Of a stretch of DNA of 33,588 bases, positions 1-7,731 are shown one piece after another. The stretch spans positions 1 to 33,588 of the forward strand of contig NZ_RAWI01000057.1 of assembly GCF_003612125.1 (NCBI RefSeq). Direction: 5' to 3'. Positions within the stretch are counted from its first letter, which is position 1, and each line of letters opens with the position of its first letter. The notes below the pieces were generated by a model. The model saw only the letters and a program-made list of their open reading frames with translations, had not been told where the DNA came from and made no database searches. This DNA is from Corallococcus praedator (lineage in GTDB: Bacteria; Myxococcota; Myxococcia; Myxococcales; Myxococcaceae). Made by a program: the position numbers and the translations under genes.

Positions 1-541
1 GCTCGTAGAGGGCCAGCTCCGTGGAGGGGATGTGGCCGGCCTTCGCGGCGCGGTCCAGCAGGAGCCAGACGCTGGCGAGCAGCGCGTGCTCGTGGCCCGC
101 GTCATAGGCCGCCAGGGGCACGGGGGTGCCGGGCATCCACTTGGACCACAGCAGGGGGAACTCGTCCTCGTCGCGCGTCTGGAGCGTCTTGCGCGCCTTG
201 TAGAAGGCGACGCCCAGGTTCAGGTACGTGCGGGCCGCGTCGCGCGTCGCTTCGTCGGTGATGGGCTTGTCGGGCAGCTCGCGCGTTTCGGCCAGGGCCT
301 TCCAGAGCAGGGCGACCTCCTCCGGGGCGCGGGGGTCGCCATCCGCGCGCAGGGTGAGCTTGAAGGCGCGGTAGGGGAGGATGGCGACGGAGTCGCGCAT
401 GCGCTCCTCGATGTCCGCGCGCTCCTTCGCGGCGCGCTCGGCATCGGTCGCCCGGCAGCCTCCGCACGCGGTGGCGCCCACCAGGAGGAGGGCGGCGAGG
501 CGGTGGAGCAACGAGCGGTTTCGCGGGGCACGGTCCTTCAT
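1..541 (-). CDS. Putative lipoprotein of unknown function, partial (C-terminus beyond left edge)
   Basis: An open frame starts at the ATG at 541 (minus) and runs off the left edge, so only about 180 N-terminal residues are visible. It has a basic N-terminus, a hydrophobic stretch (about residues 15-25) and a lipobox-like GATAC with Cys at residue 26, which suggests a lipid-anchored protein. The mature part is charged and helical (ERAAKERADIEERMRDS) and then carries a TPR-like segment (TYLNLGVAFYKARKT), reminiscent of small helical-repeat lipoproteins. I do not recognise a named family. Both the coding bias and the signal peptide favour this frame over the other long frames that overlap it. 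The lipobox has Ala rather than Leu at -3, so lipidation is likely but not certain. Confidence 0.7.
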   Translation of the reverse strand, partial: MKDRAPRNRSLLHRLAALLLVGATACGGCRATDAERAAKERADIEERMRDSVAILPYRAFKLTLRADGDPRAPEEVALLWKALAETRELPDKPITDEATRDAARTYLNLGVAFYKARKTLQTRDEDEFPLLWSKWMPGTPVPLAAYDAGHEHALLASVWLLLDRAAKAGHIPSTELALYE

Positions 542-657
542 GGCCGCGACGGTAGCACCGGGCCCCGGGGCGTCCCATCCGTCCCGGATGCGTTCCTCGG
601 CGGGCTGCGATGTGCCAGCCTGGGAGGCGCCAGAAGACCGTGACGAAGGCAGGATGG

Positions 658-1020
658 ATGAGCGCACCCGACGAAGTGACTGGAGCCGTGTCCGCCGCGG
701 AGACCCTGGGCCTGACGCGCCGGGGCCATCTTGGCGCGATGATGTCTGGCTTCCTGCTCGATGCACTGCTCGGTGAGGCCCGGGCCGCGCCGCCCTCCCG
801 GCGTATCTCGCCGGGCCGCTGGGTGAGGTCTCGACCATGTGCTCGGAGCGCGACAACATCCACTGGTTCGTGCCCCAGGGCGGCCCGGCGACGACCTTCG
901 ATGTGATCATCTCGGGGCTGGACAAGAAGGAGCCGTCCTACCACCTCGATGCCATCGACCCGCTCGGGGGGCGCCGCCTCTCCGAGAACCTTTCGTCAGG
1001 GTGGGCGCGGCCCTTCTGGC
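658..1020 (+). pseudogene. Frameshifted and truncated remnant of an exported protein gene
   Basis: Two plus-strand frames join into one plausible protein. From the ATG at 658 (behind AGGATGG) the frame reads MSAPDEVTGAVSAAETLG, then LTRRGHLGAMMSGFLLDAL, which resembles a twin-arginine-like export signal. Meaningful sequence then moves to another frame (open from 777) reading AYLAGPLGEVSTMCSERD, NIHWFVPQGG and LDAIDPLGGRRLSENL, a well-formed compact domain. After about 990 the frame continues into low-quality Arg/Pro/Gly sequence without a domain. This fits a frameshift near 777-830 and loss of the 3' part. I do not recognise the family. A sequencing error could also cause the shift, and a programmed shift is unlikely. 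Most of the 700-nt gap between the flanking genes is taken up by this remnant. Confidence 0.45.
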
Positions 1021-1047
1021 TTCAGCGACGGGGTGGAAGGGCAGGCG

Positions 1048-1088
1048 GGCCGTGTCTGACGCCGGCACCCGCGCGACCTGACACGGCC
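1048..1088. terminator. Inverted repeat, possible terminator after the gene remnant
   Basis: GGCCGTGTC (1048-1056) and GACACGGCC (1080-1088) are perfect 9-bp arms around a 23-nt GC-rich loop. The repeat lies downstream of the decayed gene and upstream of the beta-lactamase-fold gene. There is no T-tract, so terminator function is only a suggestion. Confidence 0.35.
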
Positions 1089-1240
1089 ACGGCGAAGCCC
1101 GGCAGGGGCGAACGCGGGCGACGTGTCGGGTGTGCGAGTCCTTCCAACAGGTGGACGCGGGCGCATGGAAACGCCTGACAGGGCGTGGTCCAGAGGGCTT
1201 GCGTCGCGGGGCAGGGGGCCCGTAAGAGCCGCACCACCCC

Positions 1241-2272
1241 ATGCCGACCCCTTCCGAACTCCTCCAGGCCGAGACGCGGCGCTACCTGCGCGGGTATCGC
1301 TCCGCGGCCCTGTGCGCGGGCATCACCCTGCGGGGTGAGCACCACGTGCTGGGACTCAAGGGCAAGGGGACACCTCCGCCCACGGATGCGGTGTTCTGCC
1401 TGGGCGCGCTCACGGAGGTCTTCACGGCGGCGCTCGCCGCGGTGTTGGTGGAAGGGCAGCGATTGCAGCTCGACACGCCGCTCTCGGAGCTGATTCCCCG
1501 GGCCCTGCTGGTGGATGACGTCGCGGGCCGCATCACCGTGGAGCAGCTCGCGACGCACACCTCCGGCCTGCCGCACCTGCCGCCCAACCTGCATGCGGCG
1601 CCGCAGAACCCGGAGGATCCGTTTGGACATTACTCAGCGGGCCTGTTCGGGGAGTTCCTGCGCGGCTACCACCCGGAGCGTCCGTCGCCGCGACCGCATG
1701 CCGAGTCCTTCCTGGGCATGGGCGTGCTGGGCCATGCGCTCTCCCGGCGCGCGGGGCTGAACTACGGACACGCGCTGCGGGACCTGCTCTTCAAGCCGCT
1801 GGGGATGGTCGACACCACGGCGAGGGTTTCCGACGAGCTGGCCCCCAGGCTCTTGTCCGGGCACACCGCGCGCGGCAAGCCTGTACCGCCCTGGACGTTT
1901 CCCGCGCTCCCTGGCGCGGGTGCGCTGCACTCCACCGCGAGCGACCTGCTGCGTTTCCTGGACGCGAACCTGGGGCGGGGCGAGCCGTCCATCGTTCGCG
2001 CGCTGGCGATGACGCATGCGCCGCGCGTGGAGGCGGGGCCCGCGCGCATGGGATTGGGATGGACCGTCTCCCAGGTGCGTGGGCACACCGTGGTGTGGCG
2101 CTCGTCGGTGATGGGTGGGTCCGTGGGCTTCCTGGGCTTCGCGCCGGATGCGGACGCGGGCGTGGTGCTGCTGTCGGACCACGGCTGGTCGCTGTTCGCC
2201 GCGTTGCGCGGGCGCGTGCCGCTGGAAGCGCCGGGGCTGGCGATGCTCTCCGGTCTGCTGCCCCGTCCCTGA
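1241..2272 (+). CDS. Beta-lactamase-fold (serine hydrolase family) protein, predicted catalytically inactive
   Basis: A 343-aa protein with the layout of class C beta-lactamase/D-Ala-D-Ala carboxypeptidase-like serine hydrolases: the nucleophile-helix region at residues 50-62, the conserved LATHTSGLP block at about 103-111, FKPLGMVDT near 184-192, GALHSTASDLLRF around 227-239 and a C-terminal GWTV...GFLGFAPDAD region. The catalytic motifs are replaced. SxxK is A56-L-T-E59, the YSN position reads E155-S-F, and the WHxG motif reads W286-R-S-S. The enzyme should therefore not form an acyl-serine intermediate. No signal peptide is visible, so a cytoplasmic location is likely, unlike most family members. 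It is a single gene that ends at a hairpin shared with the convergent gene. The family assignment is firm; the function (binding, sensing or scaffold) is unknown. Confidence 0.85.
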   Translation: MPTPSELLQAETRRYLRGYRSAALCAGITLRGEHHVLGLKGKGTPPPTDAVFCLGALTEVFTAALAAVLVEGQRLQLDTPLSELIPRALLVDDVAGRITVEQLATHTSGLPHLPPNLHAAPQNPEDPFGHYSAGLFGEFLRGYHPERPSPRPHAESFLGMGVLGHALSRRAGLNYGHALRDLLFKPLGMVDTTARVSDELAPRLLSGHTARGKPVPPWTFPALPGAGALHSTASDLLRFLDANLGRGEPSIVRALAMTHAPRVEAGPARMGLGWTVSQVRGHTVVWRSSVMGGSVGFLGFAPDADAGVVLLSDHGWSLFAALRGRVPLEAPGLAMLSGLLPRP

Positions 2273-2313
2273 AGTCAGGGGAGGTGAGCCGGGTGGACGG
2301 CCTCCGGGCATGA

Positions 2314-2337
2314 CCGTGTCTGGAATCCCAGACACGG
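2314..2337. terminator. Bidirectional terminator hairpin between convergent genes
   Basis: CCGTGTCTGG (2314-2323), loop AATC, CCAGACACGG (2328-2337): a perfect 10-bp stem with a 4-nt loop. It sits midway between the stop codons of two convergent genes (2272 and 2373). There is no long T-tract on either side. Confidence 0.7.
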
Positions 2338-2372
2338 CGGTTGCCTGTGTGACGGAGGCCTGTCGGTTCGTC

Positions 2373-4097
2373 TCAGGGAATGCTGAAGCGGTAGATCTGC
2401 ACGGCCCCGGAAGGCTCCATCTCGAAGTCACGCACGTTCTTGGGGGAGCCGCGCTCGGTGCGCTGGGCGAGCTTGAAGTCGCCGTTGCCGTTGCGGGTCT
2501 GGAAGCGGAACTCGTATTGGCCCGGCTCGGTGGGCAGCGTGAGCGTGGCCATCTTCGACACCGACAGGTTGACGAAGCCCGGCAGGGGTTCGCCGTCCGC
2601 GCGGCGCACGAAGCCGATGGCGCGCAGGAAGGGCGAGCCCCCGGTGAGGACGAGGTACTGGGGCTCGGCGGCGGGGCGCGCGGGCTTCGCCGCTTCGGGT
2701 GCGGACGGAGCTTCGGTCTCGCTCGGCTCCGAAGGGGTGGGACGCGCGGCGGTCTTGCCCGCGCGCTTCGCCTTGGTGGAGGAGGGCGCGGTCGTCGACT
2801 CCTCGGGGCTTGCCGAGGGAGCGGTGGCTTCGGAAGCGGCGGCGATGGGCGCGGCCTCCTCCGAAGGGGTCGGGGATTCAGCACCGGGTCGCGGCGTCTG
2901 CTCCTCGGCCGGAGCGGATGCGCTGTCTTCAGACGCGGCCTTGCGCTTCGTCGCGCGGGCCTTGGGGGATGGCGCCGGGGCCGCGGCCTGGGGCTCGGTG
3001 TGCTCCGACGCGGCTTCACCGGTGGCGGGCTCCGCGCTGCTCGCCGGTGATGCTTCGGTCGCGGTGGCCTCCGTGGCGCTCGCGGGAGGCGTGGAGGGCG
3101 GGGGCGTCTCCAGTGCGCTGGAAGAGGGCACGTCGGCCGTGGCCACGGGGCTCGGGGGCGGTGCCTCGTCGGTGGCGGGAGCCGCTCCGGTGGTGCCCTT
3201 CTTCGTGGGGCGAGCACGGGTCGTCTCGGCCGGGACAGGCGTCGCGGCCTTCTCCTCCTCGCGCACCTGGAGGCCCTGAACGGTGATGTGTTCCGAAGTC
3301 GAATCGAGTGCCATCTCGGCCTGCTTCGCCTTCTTCGCCGCAGGCGTCTTCTCGGCCTGAGCCGCCGGCTTCGACTTCGTGGGCTGCGCACGAGTCGCCT
3401 CTACCGCCTTCGCGGGAGACGCCTCGGCTGACGGCACCTTCAGCTTCGACTTCGCCACGGGCGCGTCAGCGGGCCGCTCACCTGGCTTGGAGGCAAGCGC
3501 CTTCGAGGACTTCGCGGCAGGCGCCTTCGAGGGTGCGCCCTGCACCGATGCCGCAGCGGGCGTCTTCGTGGTCGGTGCCGACTTCGCCACAGGTGCCTTC
3601 GCGGGCTGAGCCCCAGGCTTCGACTTCGCGGCAGGTGCTTTTACGGGGGGCGCTGGCAACTTCGACTTCGTGGCAGGTGCCTTTACGGGGGGCGCTGGCA
3701 ACTTCGACTTCGTGGCAGGTGCCTTCGTGGGCTGAGCCGCCAACTTCGACTTCGCCGCCGGTGTCTTCACGGGCTGCACCGTCGGCTTCGACTTCGCGGC
3801 GGGTGCCTTCGTGGTCAGTGCCGACTTCGTCGCAGGCGCCTTCGCGGGTGCGCCCTGCTTCGACTTCGCCACAGGGGCCCTCGCCGCCGGCTTCGTCTTC
3901 GCGACCACGGTGCCCCCGCGCGCGGGCGCGCCCTTCTTCGCGGGAGCGGCCGTCTTCGCCGTGCCCTTCTTCACCGCGACGGGAGCCTTGCCGGTGGCGG
4001 CCCGGCCCACGGGCTTCGCTGCGGCCTTGCCAGATGCACTGCGGGCGGTGGACTTGCCAGGGGATGCGGAACTGGGGGTCGGACGGCGCTGGGCCAT
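2373..4097 (-). CDS. Ala/Lys/Pro-rich histone-H1-like protein with C-terminal globular domain
   Basis: 574 aa. The start is the ATG at 4097, behind GAGGAATCC; the frame is open further upstream but without protein-like sequence. Residues 1 to about 290 are low-complexity basic repeats of the type KAPATKSKLPAPPV and KSKPAAQ, like the tails of histone H1 or AlgP-type DNA-binding proteins. Residues about 290-470 become acidic and Ala/Ser/Glu/Pro-rich (EATATEASPASSAEP). The last 100 or so residues form an ordered domain beginning PQYLVLTGGSPFLRAIGFV, with beta-strand-like sequence (TLTLPTEPGQYEFRFQTRNG) to YRFSIP at the end. No signal peptide is visible. Nucleoid or DNA/RNA binding by the basic half is an inference from composition. 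I do not recognise the C-terminal domain; it could bind a partner or ligand. Confidence 0.85.
   Translation of the reverse strand: MAQRRPTPSSASPGKSTARSASGKAAAKPVGRAATGKAPVAVKKGTAKTAAPAKKGAPARGGTVVAKTKPAARAPVAKSKQGAPAKAPATKSALTTKAPAAKSKPTVQPVKTPAAKSKLAAQPTKAPATKSKLPAPPVKAPATKSKLPAPPVKAPAAKSKPGAQPAKAPVAKSAPTTKTPAAASVQGAPSKAPAAKSSKALASKPGERPADAPVAKSKLKVPSAEASPAKAVEATRAQPTKSKPAAQAEKTPAAKKAKQAEMALDSTSEHITVQGLQVREEEKAATPVPAETTRARPTKKGTTGAAPATDEAPPPSPVATADVPSSSALETPPPSTPPASATEATATEASPASSAEPATGEAASEHTEPQAAAPAPSPKARATKRKAASEDSASAPAEEQTPRPGAESPTPSEEAAPIAAASEATAPSASPEESTTAPSSTKAKRAGKTAARPTPSEPSETEAPSAPEAAKPARPAAEPQYLVLTGGSPFLRAIGFVRRADGEPLPGFVNLSVSKMATLTLPTEPGQYEFRFQTRNGNGDFKLAQRTERGSPKNVRDFEMEPSGAVQIYRFSIP
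3631..3714 (-). repeat. In-gene tandem repeat, 42-nt unit (14 aa)
   Basis: Two almost identical 42-nt units (3631-3672 and 3673-3714, differing at one base) encode KAPATKSKLPAPPV-type units of the basic tail. Flanking units are diverged copies with the same AKSK/TKSK core. The near-identity at DNA level points to recent slippage or unequal recombination, so copy number may vary between strains. Confidence 0.8.
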
Positions 4098-4297
4098 GGA
4101 TTCCTCTTCGGAGGACCCGAGCGGTCGGCGCCGTCGCCCCTCCGTTCCCGGATGGCTAGTGCAGCCCGGGCCGCATCGCAAGGCGCACGTGAGGCGTTCA
4201 CGCACCTCCTGTCTTCCGGCCACCGCCACGCCCCTCAGCAAGGGGGCGGAGGAAGCACCCCCGCCGCCGCTCCCTGGCTCAAGAACCCTCACCGGGG
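4098..4297. other. Intergenic region upstream of the H1-like gene
   Basis: A non-coding stretch between the start of the H1-like gene (4097) and the terminator-like repeat beginning at 4298. It should contain the promoter of the H1-like gene (minus strand), with the Shine-Dalgarno GAGG just upstream of 4097. I see no convincing -35/-10 pair, RNA gene or conserved ORF in it. Confidence 0.4.
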
Positions 4298-4329
4298 CCA
4301 GGCGGCTCGCAGGGCCCGCGCCCGCCTGG
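4298..4329 (-). terminator. Possible terminator of the SnoaL-like lipoprotein gene
   Basis: CCAGGCGG (4298-4305) and CCGCCTGG (4322-4329) are perfect 8-bp arms with a 16-nt GC-rich loop, about 22 nt beyond the stop codon of the minus-strand gene ending at 4352. No T-tract follows, so support is modest. Confidence 0.4.
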
Positions 4330-4351
4330 AAACCTTCGCGTCGGAGGTGTC

Positions 4352-4858
4352 TCAGGGCCGGGGCGCCGGAGGGGGCTTCACGTCGGTGTTCTGCCCCGCG
4401 ACGATGCGCCACCCCGTGTCGGTGCGCTTCATCACGTACCGCATCTGCGTGCGCAGCAGTCCCTCCTGGGTGTTCTGCACGCCCGGGGGCAGGCCCGTGT
4501 GGCCCGTCACCTCATGCACCGTGTCCACCACGGCGATGTCCGGGGTCGGGAACACGAGCCTGCGCACGGTCACCTCGGCGTGACTGGTCTTGAAGATGCT
4601 CGCGAAGATGGCCGCGTGGCGCGTCTCGATCTCCTCGCGGCCCTGGAACACGGTGCCCACGATGTTGACGAAGTCGGCGTCGTCCGCGAAGTCCTGCGTC
4701 CAGGCCTTCGCGTCGTGCGCGTTCCAGGCCTGGGTCTGCGCGCTCACCCTCTGGCGGATGTCCTGCTCGGCCCGGGCAGGGTCGACCGTCGCGCAGCCGG
4801 CGGACACGAATGACAGACTCAGGACCGCCAGGGCGGAAAGAATGGAAGAACGGGTCAT
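4352..4858 (-). CDS. SnoaL/DUF4440-like (NTF2 fold) lipoprotein
   Basis: 168 aa from the ATG at 4858. An in-frame start further upstream (4891) would put a charged stretch ahead of the signal peptide, so the internal ATG is preferred. The signal peptide MTRSSILSALAVLSLSFV is followed by the lipobox SAGC. The mature domain shows the NTF2-fold pattern of SgcJ/EcaC/DUF4440 proteins: an N-terminal helix (DIRQRVSAQTQAWNAHDA), then FADDADFVNIVGTVFQGREEI, and C-terminal strands ending in TGWRIVAGQNT. Such proteins bind or turn over small molecules; no substrate can be inferred here. It appears to be monocistronic, with a hairpin between it and the upstream gene. Confidence 0.85.
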   Translation of the reverse strand: MTRSSILSALAVLSLSFVSAGCATVDPARAEQDIRQRVSAQTQAWNAHDAKAWTQDFADDADFVNIVGTVFQGREEIETRHAAIFASIFKTSHAEVTVRRLVFPTPDIAVVDTVHEVTGHTGLPPGVQNTQEGLLRTQMRYVMKRTDTGWRIVAGQNTDVKPPPAPRP

Positions 4859-4897
4859 GGCGGGCAGTCTGCCATGACCGGTCCTTCTCACGGCAAC

Positions 4898-4925
4898 GGA
4901 GGCGCGGCCAGAAGACCGCGCCTCC
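4898..4925 (-). terminator. Terminator hairpin of the M23-like peptidase gene
   Basis: GGAGGCGCGG (4898-4907), loop CCAGAAGA, CCGCGCCTCC (4916-4925): a perfect 10-bp stem starting 8 nt past the stop codon of the minus-strand gene that ends at 4934. Its position and strength fit an intrinsic terminator, though only a weak T-rich stretch follows. Confidence 0.7.
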
Positions 4926-4933
4926 CGGCGCGA

Positions 4934-5449
4934 CTAGTCCAGCACGCCGACGGTCTCGGTGCGGTCCACGGCCTCGCCCTTGGTGGTGTAGCCGTTGTAC
5001 CAGGACGTGTCGTTGGTGCCGGCCTTGTCCTGCTGGAGGTGGGCGTGGGGGCCGGTGGAGTTGCCGGTGGCGCCCTCGTTGCCGACCTGGCAGCGGTCGC
5101 ACGTGCGGTCATAGGAGTCCGCCGTCTTGATGAAGTGCCACTGGCGGAACGTCCAGCCGCTGGCCCACACGTGCTTGGCCTCGTTCTGGGTACCGCTGCC
5201 AGTCCCGTTGCAGTAGACGCCCGAGGTGCGGACCGTCACGTTCCAGTAGACGGAGCCGACCACGCCGGTCTCCGCGCCCCAGTAGTTGCAACGGCCGCTG
5301 GAGATGTCCACGGCACCGTGGAAGCTGCCGCTCGAATAGTAGGTGGTGGCCGTCACCGTGCCGGGGAAGGGCGACTTCACCGTGTGGGCGCCAGCGATGA
5401 GGGGGAGGAGGGTCAGTGCCGCGAGGGACGCCTTCGTCATGTAACGCAT
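4934..5449 (-). CDS. Small secreted M23 (LytM)-like metallopeptidase
   Basis: 171 aa, ATG at 5449 with Shine-Dalgarno AAAGGA 8-9 nt upstream. The signal peptide covers about residues 1-21 (LAALTLLPLIAGA). The mature part carries the zinc-peptidase hallmarks of M23/beta-lytic enzymes: H44-G-A-V-D48 (HxxxD, zinc ligands) and STGPH135-A-H137 (HxH, catalytic His and third ligand). Four Cys (C54 in SGRCNY, one in GVYCNG, two in RTCDRC) may form disulfides, fitting an extracellular protein. The domain is close to minimal in size and has no cell-wall-binding module. It probably cuts peptidoglycan cross-bridges or peptides outside the cell, in line with myxobacterial predation or wall turnover. That role is inferred; the metal site is directly visible. 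Confidence 0.8.
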   Translation of the reverse strand: MRYMTKASLAALTLLPLIAGAHTVKSPFPGTVTATTYYSSGSFHGAVDISSGRCNYWGAETGVVGSVYWNVTVRTSGVYCNGTGSGTQNEAKHVWASGWTFRQWHFIKTADSYDRTCDRCQVGNEGATGNSTGPHAHLQQDKAGTNDTSWYNGYTTKGEAVDRTETVGVLD

Positions 5450-5498
5450 CGGATGTTCCTTTCGGGCCGGACTCCCGGCCCTGGGGGGTGAGTGACCG

Positions 5499-6494
5499 CT
5501 ACGGAGCCTGTTGCAGCCGCTGCTTCTCCCTCAGGAGCAGCTCCCACTCCTGAAGACCCGTGCCGAGCGCGCGAATCCACGCGTCGATTTCCGGTGCCAT
5601 GCCCGGGTCGATGCCCCTGAGCCGTTGCAGCTCCGGCACCGCGCCCGCGAAACCCAGCTGGGCAATGCTCTGCACCAGCGCCTTGCGCACGCCCGCGTCC
5701 CGCTCGCCCCGGTACATGGACACCAGGGACTCGCGCGCCTGCCCCATCTGATCCGCCGGGACGCCGCCCAGCGCGAGCGCCGCCGACTGGCGCACCTCCG
5801 CGGAGTCGCTGCGCAGGAGGCCCTGGAGCCTGCCCGCCGCTTCCGCGCCCAGCTTCTCCGTGTTGAGGGTGCCCAGAATCTTCGCCGTCGCCTTGGGGTC
5901 GCGGGACGCCGCCGCCGCCGCCACGGCCGTGTCCGTCGCGGAGCCGAGCTGGCCCGCGTAGACGAACTGGTTGTCCTCCGAGAGGTTCGTCGCGGCCTCC
6001 ATGCGCACCTCCGGTGACGCATCCCGCATCAGGCGCTCGTACAGGTCGCCCGTCTTCTCCAGCGCGCCGGTGCGCCGCATGGCGCGGACGGTGGCGGAGC
6101 GCACGGCCGGGTCGCGGTCCTCCAGCGCCCGCTTCGCCACGACCTGCATCGCGCCCACGTCCGCTTCCCGCTCGCTGCGGGCGACGAGCGCGGCCGCCAG
6201 GTGCTCCGCCATCGTCGGGTCCGTCTCCCGCTCGAACGCGGCCTGGAGCTCCGCGCCGGGCAGGGTGACGGCCGCTTCACGCAGGAGCTTGCGCAGGTAG
6301 CGCTGGTAGGCGGGGGACTTGGACGAGAGCCCCCGGCGGATCTGATCCATCAGGCCCGGCACCGAACAGGCTTCTCCCTCCAGCGCCGGAGGGGTGGACG
6401 CGGTCTGCGCGAAAGTTGTCAGGGGAAGCAGGGGGCCCAGCGCGAACGCCAGCCATCCCAGGGTGCTCATGCGGAAGGAAGACATGCGTGTCAT
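5499..6494 (-). CDS. Exported HEAT-repeat protein (second gene of operon)
   Basis: 331 aa. I choose the ATG at 6494, 16 nt after the stop of the upstream gene, because MTRMSSFRMSTLGWLAFAL...FAQ is a clear Sec signal peptide; longer frames upstream overlap the previous gene. The mature protein is a series of HEAT-like helical pairs (DRDPAVRSATVRAMRRTGAL, SPEVRMEAATNLS, SAEVRQSAALALGGVP, AGVRKALVQSIAQLG). HEAT arrays are protein-binding scaffolds, and there are no catalytic residues. It forms an operon with the HEAT-like gene upstream and both products are exported, so they may work together in the envelope. The partner is unknown. Confidence 0.85.
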   Translation of the reverse strand: MTRMSSFRMSTLGWLAFALGPLLPLTTFAQTASTPPALEGEACSVPGLMDQIRRGLSSKSPAYQRYLRKLLREAAVTLPGAELQAAFERETDPTMAEHLAAALVARSEREADVGAMQVVAKRALEDRDPAVRSATVRAMRRTGALEKTGDLYERLMRDASPEVRMEAATNLSEDNQFVYAGQLGSATDTAVAAAAASRDPKATAKILGTLNTEKLGAEAAGRLQGLLRSDSAEVRQSAALALGGVPADQMGQARESLVSMYRGERDAGVRKALVQSIAQLGFAGAVPELQRLRGIDPGMAPEIDAWIRALGTGLQEWELLLREKQRLQQAP

Positions 6495-6510
6495 TGGCGT
6501 TCCCGGAGAC

Positions 6511-7731
6511 TCAGTCGTGGTGTTCCATGCACGCGAAGGGGTCCTGGTTGGGCAGGCTGTTCCACAGCCGCATGAAGTCCAGGACGCCGCTGGCATAGAG
6601 CTGCTCGAAGATGCGGTATTGCTCCTGGAAGCGCGGGTCGATGGCGGCCATCTTCGCCATCACCGGCAGCGCGTCCTTGCCCGCCACGCGCGCGGAGAAA
6701 CGGAACAAGGCCCATCTGACGCACACGGAGGGCTCCGTCGGGAACGTCCGGGCGAACAGCGCCAGCACCTGCTCCTTGTCCTGGGACAGCGACAGGTTGT
6801 GCGCCGCCGCGTCCCGGCCGTCGTCGTTGCCCTCGCTGGTGAGGATGCGCGTGAAGCGCTCAGTGGAGGCCGCGTCCAGCACCGGCGCCGTGTGCATGGG
6901 CGTGGACTGCGCCAGGTAGCGGATGTCCTCGTCGGGGGAGTCCGTGGCGATGGTGAGCAGCCGGTCCAGATAGGGCGAGGCGTTGCCCGTCCGCGCGAAG
7001 TCCTTCTTCATCACGCGCGCGACCGTACGGGTGGCGGCCCAGCCGGCTTCCGCGGAGGCCGGATCCCTGGCGAACTCCGCCAGCTGGTCCAGGGCCGCCG
7101 GCTCCAGGCGCTTCTGCGTGTCCAGCGCGGAGAGCATGCCCGCGCGCCGCCCCGTCTCCAGCGTGGGGTCCAGGCCCGCGGCCATCAGCTGCGCGGCCAC
7201 CTGCGGCTGCTGCACGGCCTCCGAGTCCCGCAGGGCCGACAGGTACACCTGGAACTCCTTGCCCTTGGCGTCGCGCGCCCACCCCACCACCTCCCGGGCG
7301 TGCCCCGCGTCATTGCCGATGAGCTCCGTCAGGCGCTCCTTCAGGTAGTCGCGGACGACGGCGTCCCGCGAGGCCAGCAGCGGCGCGGCCCAGTCGCGGA
7401 AGGTCGCCACCGTCACCTGGTCGTTGAAGCGCTCCAGGTCCCGCCAGCACGTCCCGGATTCGAACCGGCGGGGCGCCGCGTCCGCCTCCATCCCCTCCGT
7501 GGTGTCACCGCGCGCGCGGCCCGAGCCGCCCCGCGAGGCCGAGCCCTTGCGGGAGCCTTCCGTCGCGGCCGCGGGCGCGGAACCGCTGGCCTCGTCCCCC
7601 GAACCCCGGGAGAGCAGCGCCGCTCCGGCCAACAGGGCGACCAGTCCGAGTCCCGCCGCGAGCAGGGGCCTGCGCCAGCGCGGTGGGCCTTCTCCGGGAG
7701 ACGCGGAGGGACGGGAGGAGTCTGGGGGCAT
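6511..7731 (-). CDS. Membrane-anchored HEAT-like repeat protein (first gene of operon)
   Basis: 406 aa from the ATG at 7731. A Pro/Arg-rich cytoplasmic N-terminus is followed by one transmembrane segment (about residues 23-40, PLLAAGLGLVALLAGAALL), a Gly/Ser/Ala linker to about residue 85, then an all-helical domain with HEAT-like character (DAVVRDYLKERLTEL, EQVLALFARTF, CVRWALFRFSARV). The topology suggests an inner-membrane anchor with a periplasmic solenoid. No Shine-Dalgarno stands out, so a slightly different start is possible. It is followed 16 nt later by the second HEAT gene. No enzyme motifs are seen. Confidence 0.8.
   Translation of the reverse strand: MPPDSSRPSASPGEGPPRWRRPLLAAGLGLVALLAGAALLSRGSGDEASGSAPAAATEGSRKGSASRGGSGRARGDTTEGMEADAAPRRFESGTCWRDLERFNDQVTVATFRDWAAPLLASRDAVVRDYLKERLTELIGNDAGHAREVVGWARDAKGKEFQVYLSALRDSEAVQQPQVAAQLMAAGLDPTLETGRRAGMLSALDTQKRLEPAALDQLAEFARDPASAEAGWAATRTVARVMKKDFARTGNASPYLDRLLTIATDSPDEDIRYLAQSTPMHTAPVLDAASTERFTRILTSEGNDDGRDAAAHNLSLSQDKEQVLALFARTFPTEPSVCVRWALFRFSARVAGKDALPVMAKMAAIDPRFQEQYRIFEQLYASGVLDFMRLWNSLPNQDPFACMEHHD

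Noticed and set aside
1634-3391. Long minus-strand open frame (585 codons) antisense to the beta-lactamase-fold gene
   Set aside because: Arg/Pro/Ser-rich shadow translation typical of GC-rich antisense frames; it also overlaps the real H1-like gene in another frame.
3600-3800. Regularly spaced repeats resembling a CRISPR array
   Set aside because: They are in-frame 42-nt coding repeats without unique spacers, part of the basic protein tail.
7440-7475. tRNA T-arm-like sequence GGTTCGAATCCGGGA on the minus strand
   Set aside because: It lies in frame inside the HEAT-like gene, and no matching acceptor, D-arm or anticodon arm exists upstream.
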